NCBI RefSeq assembly: GCF_001636315.1
Contig: NZ_KV440949.1
Location: 5,350,084 to 5,414,083, forward strand
Reading direction: 5' to 3'
Length of the DNA: 64,000 bases
Source: Neobacillus mesonae
Lineage (GTDB): Bacteria > Bacillota > Bacilli > Bacillales > Cytobacillaceae
The position numbers were made by a program, and so were the translations under genes. The notes under the pieces were generated by a model, which saw nothing but the letters and a program-made list of their open reading frames with translations, was not told the origin of the DNA and searched no databases. Below are positions 59,036 to 64,000 of the stretch, in pieces; within the stretch, counting starts at the first letter, position 1; each line of letters opens with the position of its first letter.

Positions 59036-62000
59036 TTAATGAATGGATCCGAAAGCCTCCATGATTCGTTTGTATTCTTTTGGAATGATCTTCACGCAGT
59101 TACTGATCGTTTGATCCCATTGCCGAAGTATTTTCCATGCTTTTAAGCTCCCTGTATGTTGGAAGTGTTTCATTAGCAGTTGTTTTACTTCGTTTCTTTC
59201 ATGGGAATCATCTACAATCTCAAAATCGATAAATTCTTGATTACAATGTGTTTTCAAGGTTTTTTCGTCATCGGTAAAAACATAAGCCGTTCCACCAGAC
59301 ATTCCGGCAGCAAAGTTTTTGCCGACTGAGCCAAGTATAACGACACGACCACCTGTCATGTATTCACAGCCATGATCGCCAATTCCTTCTACAACTGCAT
59401 CAATACCGCTATTTCTTACACAAAACCGTTCTCCGGCCTGCCCTCTGATGTAAGCTTCGCCTGAAGTGGCTCCATAAAAAGCTACGTTACCGATTGAACT
59501 ATTTTCTATAAAGCCAAAAGTTGATTTTTCAGATGGACTTACTACGATTTTTCCGCCTGATAACCCCTTACCAACATAATCATTGGCATCACCGTTCAAC
59601 ATTAGTGTGATTCCTTTTGGAAGAAAAGAACCAAAGCTTTGACCTGCAGTCCCTGTGAAATCCAGTTGAATGGTATCTTCCGGTAGACCTTCCCGGCCAT
59701 ATCGTTTCGTGACCTCGCTGCCCAATATCGTTCCGACAGTCCGGTGAATATTTTGAATCGTAAAACTAGCTTTTACCTGCTGGTTGTTTTTAAGAGCCGG
59801 CTGGCAAACCTCTATTAGTTTCCGGCAATCAAGCGTTTTTTCAAGTCGATGATTTTGGGAACGCTGATTAAACATTTGACCTTTTATTGCCTGCTCTGGT
59901 TGATAAAGAAGCGGCGATAAATCCAGGTCCTTTGCTTTCCAATGGCTGCTGGTTTGCTGACTTTGGTTTAACAAATCTGATCTCCCAACCATTTCATTAA
60001 TGGTCCTAAAGCCAAGCTCAGCCATTAATTCACGAACATCCTGAGCAATAAATCGCATAAAGTTCACAACATGCTCTGGTTCCCCAAGGAACTTTTTACG
60101 AAGTTCCGGATCTTGTGTGGCAATACCGACAGGACAGGTGTTTAGGTGACAGGCACGGACGAGTACACAACCTAGGACAACGAGAGCGGCAGTTGCAAAG
60201 CCGAATTCTTCAGCCCCTAACAGCGCAGCGATGACGACATCACGACCGGTCATCAATTTTCCATCGGCTTCCAAAACTACCCGGTCACGGAGTCCATTCA
60301 ACAGTAACGTTTGATGCGCTTCCGCTAAGCCTAGCTCCCATGGCAATCCGGAATGCTTAATACTTGTTCTTGGTGCTGCGCCCGTACCGCCATCCGCACC
60401 GCTAATTAAAATCACATCTGCCAGACCTTTTGCTACACCAGCTGCAATTGTGCCAACACCTGATTTAGCTACAAGTTTGACGCTTATTCTCGCCTTTGGA
60501 TTGGCATTTTTCAAATCATAAATAAGCTGGGCTAAATCCTCAATAGAATAGATGTCATGATGCGGCGGCGGTGAAATTAAACTTACACCTGGAGTTGACC
60601 CCCGTACTTCAGCAATCCATGGATAAACCTTACTGCCTGGGATTTGTCCGCCTTCACCAGGTTTAGCACCTTGGGCCATTTTGATTTGAATTTCATCGGC
60701 ATTTATTAAATAATGACTGGAAACACCGAAACGTCCGGAGGCTACCTGCTTGATGGCACTGCGGCGCAAATCACCATTTTCATCAGGGATATAGCGATCA
60801 GGATGCTCCCCGCCTTCCCCGCTATTACTTTTCCCTCCGATGCGGTTCATCGCGATTGCTAAGGTTTCATGCGCTTCCTGGCTTAAAGAGCCGTACGACA
60901 TCGCCCCTGTTTTAAATCGACGGCAAATCGATTCGACTGATTCGACTTCCTCAAGCGGAATTGGTGTACTTCCTTTAAATTCGAATAGATTGCGAATAAA
61001 AATGAGCTGTTCTTGATTTGCTTTTTCCGCATATTTCTTATACATCTGATAATCATTCTTCCGGCTGGCCTGCTTCAACAAATGGATGGTCTGCGGTTGA
61101 AAAGCATGCACTTCGCCGCCTTTACGCCATTGAAAATCACTTCCTGCCTCAAGAGGTACTTCCGTTTGAAACGCTTTTTGATGACGCAGCAGTGTTTCTT
61201 CGGCAATTGTTTCTATGCGGATTCCCTCTAATTGTGATTTTGTCCCTGTGAAATATTGATCAATAACAGTAGAATGGATGCCGACTGCTTCGAATATTTG
61301 TGCTCCGCGATAACTTTGAATAGTGGAGATTCCCATTTTTGAGAGAACCTTCACGACCCCGCCGGTTATAGCTTGAATATAGGTTTGAATGGCCTCAGGA
61401 GCCGTCATGTCTGTGATCTGGCCGTCCTTTACAAGCTCTCCAATGGTTGCAAAAGCAAGATATGGATTAATCGCATCCGCACCATAGCCAAGAAGGGTAC
61501 AAATTTGGTGCACATCCCTTGCTTCCCCTGTTTCTACAATAATACTGACCTGTGTTCTCGTACCGTTTCGAACAAGATGATGATGAAGGCCGCTTACGGC
61601 AAGTAATACTGGAATTGCCGCAAATTCCATGTTCATCTGCTGATCGGATAAAATAATGATCGAAATACCATTTGTGATAGCTACATCAACTGATTGAAAC
61701 AATTCCCGCATCGCGTTTTCAAGTTTTCCTTTTTCTGCCGGAAATACAATTGAAAATGTTTTTGACTGAAAAAATGTCATATCAAGATTGCGAATTTTTG
61801 CTAGTTCTAGATTTGTTAAAATCGGCGTTTCCAGTCTGATGCGGCGACTGCTTTCTGCAACAGGGTGAATGAAATTCCCTTCTGCCCCAAGGTAGGTGAA
61901 GGTTGACGTAACAAAAGGTTCTCGGATCGCATCAATAGGTGGATTCGTAACCTGTGCAAATAATTGTTTGAAGTAATTGAATAATAGCTGCGGCCGATTC

Positions 62001-63520
62001 GAGAGCACGGCTAATGGTGTATCGCTCCCCATGGAACCAATTGGATCTTTGCCTTCCACGGCCATTGGTGTAATTTGTTTCATGACTTCTTCTGTTGTAA
62101 AACCAAATGCCTGCTGGAATTGTAAAACTTGAATTTCATCAGTGAATTCCGTAGTTGTGACATCTGGTAAATCTTTGATGGAAAAACTTTGTTCGGTCAA
62201 CCATTTGCGATATGGATGAACACTGGCCATTTGCTGTTTTACTTCTTCATCTTTTATAATGCGCCCTGCCTGTAAATCAACCAGCAGTATGGATCCGGGA
62301 CTTAACCGCCCTTTTTCAATAACCTTTTCAGGCTCTATATCCAAAACACCCGCTTCTGATGAAAGAATAATCGTATCATCATCAGTGACATAATACCGTG
62401 CTGGGCGAAGACCGTTGCGATCAAGCATGGCGCCAATCTGTTTCCCATCACTGAAGCCCAATGCTGCTGGACCATCCCACGGCTCCATGACATGACTGTG
62501 ATATTCATAGAAAGCTTTTACAGCATCATCCATCGTCTCGTCATGTTCCCATGCAGGTGGAACCATCATCATCGCCGCATGCGCTAACGGCCTGCCGGTC
62601 AAGTATAGAAATTCAAGTACGTTATCGAAAGAAGTGGAATCACTTCCATCCTTATCGATAATCGGTAAAAGCTCTTCTGCATTTGCTCCTAAGTCCGAAA
62701 ATTCAATCACTTTTTCGCGTGCTGACATCCAGTTCACGTTGCCCTGCAGCGTATTGATTTCGCCATTATGAATTAAATAGCGATTTGGATGGGCTCTTTC
62801 CCAGCTTGGAAAGGTATTGGTACTGTATCGGGAGTGAACCATGGCAAAAGCAGATTGCAGCATTTCGTCCTGGAGATCGAGATAATACTCACCTAATTGT
62901 TTTGCTGTTAACATCCCTTTGTATACAATGGTTTTTGTGGATAAACTTACGATATAAAAGGTTCTAATTTGTTGATGTTCACGAATGATTTTTTCTGTTC
63001 GTTTCCGAATTCTAAATAACTTTCGTTCAAATTCAAGTGTCTCTTTAATGTCTGGAGACTTTTTTATAAAAATCTGTCGGATAAAGAGCTGGCTTTGTTT
63101 TGCTGTTTCGCCAATTTCGCTGTCATCAGTCGGAACCGTTCGCCAACCTAATAGTGACTGTCCTTCTTCTTCAATTATTCGCTGAATTACTTGTTCGCAT
63201 TTGTTTCGTTTTTCAAGATCTTGCGGCAGGAATATCATACCCACAGCATAGTTCCCTGCTTGTTGTTTGTTCAACAGTGAACATTCTCGCTGGAAAAATT
63301 CATGTGGAATCTGGATCATCACCCCGGCGCCATCGCCGGTATTAGGATCACTTCCATTGCCGCCTCTATGTTCAAGGCGACAAAGCATCGATAAACCTTG
63401 TTGAATAATATGGTGTGATTTTGCTCCTTTATAATTGGCCACAAATCCAATCCCACATGCATCATGTTCATGTTTGGGATCATATAGCCCTTGCTTTACT
63501 GGAAGTTGGAATGGTTCCAT
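59036..63520 (-). CDS. gltA: glutamate synthase, large (alpha) subunit
   Basis: A 1494-residue GOGAT large subunit. Maturation would expose Cys22 (HDACGIGF) as the glutaminase nucleophile. The FMN domain follows, with the 3Fe-4S cluster Cys in CVLVRACHLNTCPVGIA (about 1118-1135), and then the C-terminal GXGXG beta-helix (GDANDYVGKGLSGG). The small subunit gene (gltB/gltD) is not next to it, unlike in B. subtilis; it must be elsewhere if the NADPH enzyme is made. A sigma-A promoter and GltC box are upstream. Confidence 0.97.
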   Translation of the reverse strand: MEPFQLPVKQGLYDPKHEHDACGIGFVANYKGAKSHHIIQQGLSMLCRLEHRGGNGSDPNTGDGAGVMIQIPHEFFQRECSLLNKQQAGNYAVGMIFLPQDLEKRNKCEQVIQRIIEEEGQSLLGWRTVPTDDSEIGETAKQSQLFIRQIFIKKSPDIKETLEFERKLFRIRKRTEKIIREHQQIRTFYIVSLSTKTIVYKGMLTAKQLGEYYLDLQDEMLQSAFAMVHSRYSTNTFPSWERAHPNRYLIHNGEINTLQGNVNWMSAREKVIEFSDLGANAEELLPIIDKDGSDSTSFDNVLEFLYLTGRPLAHAAMMMVPPAWEHDETMDDAVKAFYEYHSHVMEPWDGPAALGFSDGKQIGAMLDRNGLRPARYYVTDDDTIILSSEAGVLDIEPEKVIEKGRLSPGSILLVDLQAGRIIKDEEVKQQMASVHPYRKWLTEQSFSIKDLPDVTTTEFTDEIQVLQFQQAFGFTTEEVMKQITPMAVEGKDPIGSMGSDTPLAVLSNRPQLLFNYFKQLFAQVTNPPIDAIREPFVTSTFTYLGAEGNFIHPVAESSRRIRLETPILTNLELAKIRNLDMTFFQSKTFSIVFPAEKGKLENAMRELFQSVDVAITNGISIIILSDQQMNMEFAAIPVLLAVSGLHHHLVRNGTRTQVSIIVETGEARDVHQICTLLGYGADAINPYLAFATIGELVKDGQITDMTAPEAIQTYIQAITGGVVKVLSKMGISTIQSYRGAQIFEAVGIHSTVIDQYFTGTKSQLEGIRIETIAEETLLRHQKAFQTEVPLEAGSDFQWRKGGEVHAFQPQTIHLLKQASRKNDYQMYKKYAEKANQEQLIFIRNLFEFKGSTPIPLEEVESVESICRRFKTGAMSYGSLSQEAHETLAIAMNRIGGKSNSGEGGEHPDRYIPDENGDLRRSAIKQVASGRFGVSSHYLINADEIQIKMAQGAKPGEGGQIPGSKVYPWIAEVRGSTPGVSLISPPPHHDIYSIEDLAQLIYDLKNANPKARISVKLVAKSGVGTIAAGVAKGLADVILISGADGGTGAAPRTSIKHSGLPWELGLAEAHQTLLLNGLRDRVVLEADGKLMTGRDVVIAALLGAEEFGFATAALVVLGCVLVRACHLNTCPVGIATQDPELRKKFLGEPEHVVNFMRFIAQDVRELMAELGFRTINEMVGRSDLLNQSQQTSSHWKAKDLDLSPLLYQPEQAIKGQMFNQRSQNHRLEKTLDCRKLIEVCQPALKNNQQVKASFTIQNIHRTVGTILGSEVTKRYGREGLPEDTIQLDFTGTAGQSFGSFLPKGITLMLNGDANDYVGKGLSGGKIVVSPSEKSTFGFIENSSIGNVAFYGATSGEAYIRGQAGERFCVRNSGIDAVVEGIGDHGCEYMTGGRVVILGSVGKNFAAGMSGGTAYVFTDDEKTLKTHCNQEFIDFEIVDDSHERNEVKQLLMKHFQHTGSLKAWKILRQWDQTISNCVKIIPKEYKRIMEAFGSIH

Positions 63521-63614
63521 GATTTCACCCTTTCTTGCAGATTATTTGGAACATGAAATACATCTAAATTCATAACATTTTGAGTTTATTTGGGATGTAA
63601 TGTTCTTGTTTTTT

Positions 63615-63643
63615 ATATTATGTTAAAAATTCCATCTGAACAA
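63615..63643 (-). promoter_or_regulatory. sigma-A promoter of gltA
   Basis: On the minus strand, -35 TTGTTC (63638-63643), a 17-bp spacer and -10 TAATAT (63615-63620). A start near 63608 gives a leader of about 88 bases. Confidence 0.68.
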
Positions 63644-63664
63644 TATTAGTTTTATATAAAATCA

Positions 63665-63679
63665 ATCTCATTTTGAGAT
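63665..63679. promoter_or_regulatory. GltC-type activator box
   Basis: Perfect 15-bp dyad ATCTCATTTTGAGAT, the same sequence as Box I of the B. subtilis gltA promoter as I recall it. Its centre is about -64 from the predicted gltA start, where a LysR-type activator is expected. Confidence 0.75.
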
Positions 63680-63759
63680 TAATCAGAAGTTCATACTAAA
63701 ATAAAGATAAGTGTAGAGTGCATGGACTATGAAAAAATAGTGGGTTAGTTTACTAGTGG

Positions 63760-63880
63760 GTCTATGTGACCGAGGTTAGTGGAAAGGTTGTATTTGGGGT
63801 ACGTAGAAACCGTCTACGTGACCGAAGTTTGCTGAAAAATTGTATTTGGTCACGTAGGAGGAGTCTAGGCGCGAACTCAG
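63760..63880. repeat. array 3: about two 52-bp units with inverted repeats
   Basis: A first unit (63760-63811, GTCTATGTGACCGAGGTT...) is followed by a second (63812 on, GTCTACGTGACCGAAGTT...) and the start of a third (GTCTAGG at 63863). In unit 2 CTACGTGACC (63814-63823) pairs with GGTCACGTAG (63848-63857). Confidence 0.8.
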
Positions 63881-63947
63881 GATAAAAAAAGCATCCATAT
63901 GAGCTTTTTAATAGTTTCTTAAACACTCAATCCTTTTAAATAACAAA

Positions 63948-63974
63948 GGGAACGAGGTTTAAACGCCTCATCCC
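63948..63974. terminator. weak hairpin near window end
   Basis: GAGG and CCTC with outer GGG/CCC around TTTAAACG. It may end a minus-strand gene whose stop codon could be at 63983 (reading ...VWNQE then stop); too little is visible to call that gene. Confidence 0.3.
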
Positions 63975-64000
63975 CATGTCCATTATTCTTGATTCCAAAC

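Noticed and set aside
63983..64000. Possible 3' end of a minus-strand gene at the window edge
   Set aside because: Only five codons and a stop are visible, too little to call.

Overview
The window looks like chromosomal DNA of a low-GC, endospore-forming-type Bacillota in the Bacillaceae (Bacillus/Neobacillus-like). This rests on AT-rich composition, strong GGAGG ribosome-binding sites, frequent TTG/GTG starts, U-tailed hairpin terminators and typical Bacillus gene families (ThiC, Prs, Ggt, subtilisin, GltA/GlnA, SEC-C, RQC-minor-like). No rRNA, tRNA, prophage, insertion sequence or CRISPR array was seen. The 5' edge cuts thiC.

Layout. 1-6.9 kb: thiC (partial), a small zinc-ribbon protein, a PfkB sugar kinase, an FAD oxidoreductase, and both subunits of an N,N-dimethylformamidase-like amidohydrolase. 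7-9.8 kb: a sigma-54 activator whose sensor is an AmiC/UrtA-like amide-binding domain, divergent from the amidase and facing a good -24/-12 promoter. 11.7-17.5 kb: a catabolic-looking cluster with an ATZ/TRZ amidohydrolase divergent from two guanidine-modifying-enzyme paralogues that bracket a complete polar amino acid ABC transporter. 17.5-30.6 kb: small proteins, a methyltransferase, 3-hydroxybutyrate dehydrogenase with a GntP permease and LysR regulator, a MarR-EmrA-EmrB efflux operon, an aldehyde dehydrogenase, and a threonine-synthase-like enzyme with a dicarboxylate/amino acid symporter. 31-36 kb: methylmalonate-semialdehyde dehydrogenase and an iron alcohol dehydrogenase behind a second near-consensus sigma-54 promoter, next to a CBS-PAS-AAA+ activator. 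36-44 kb: gamma-glutamyltransferase, a secreted subtilase, a methyltransferase, a MOSC protein and a TetR/SDR pair. 44-54 kb: prs, an RQC winged-helix protein, GNAT, a sirtuin, DUF1232, a truncated globin, a vWA protein broken by a stop codon, a macro-domain protein, a type I toxin-antitoxin-like locus and a SEC-C protein. 54-63.5 kb: a nitrogen assimilation run gltA-glnA-asnB-amt, all on the minus strand, with a GltC-type box upstream.

The most unusual content is structural. Three intergenic tandem arrays share a 52-bp period (13 units at 45.6 kb, about 6 at 48.6 kb, about 2 at 63.8 kb), each unit carrying an internal inverted repeat. A fourth array before glnA repeats every 21 bp. These periods equal about five and two turns of DNA. 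A separate family of at least eight palindromic elements of about 45 bp (GGGACGGTTCT ... AGAACCGTCCC) sits in gene gaps, and related sequence appears to form the 3' ends of two genes.

The two sigma-54 modules and the guanidine-enzyme/ABC cluster are the best candidates for undescribed regulated catabolic systems. They suggest an organism that scavenges small nitrogen compounds (amides, guanidino compounds, glutamyl peptides) and feeds the ammonia into GS/GOGAT and asparagine synthesis.
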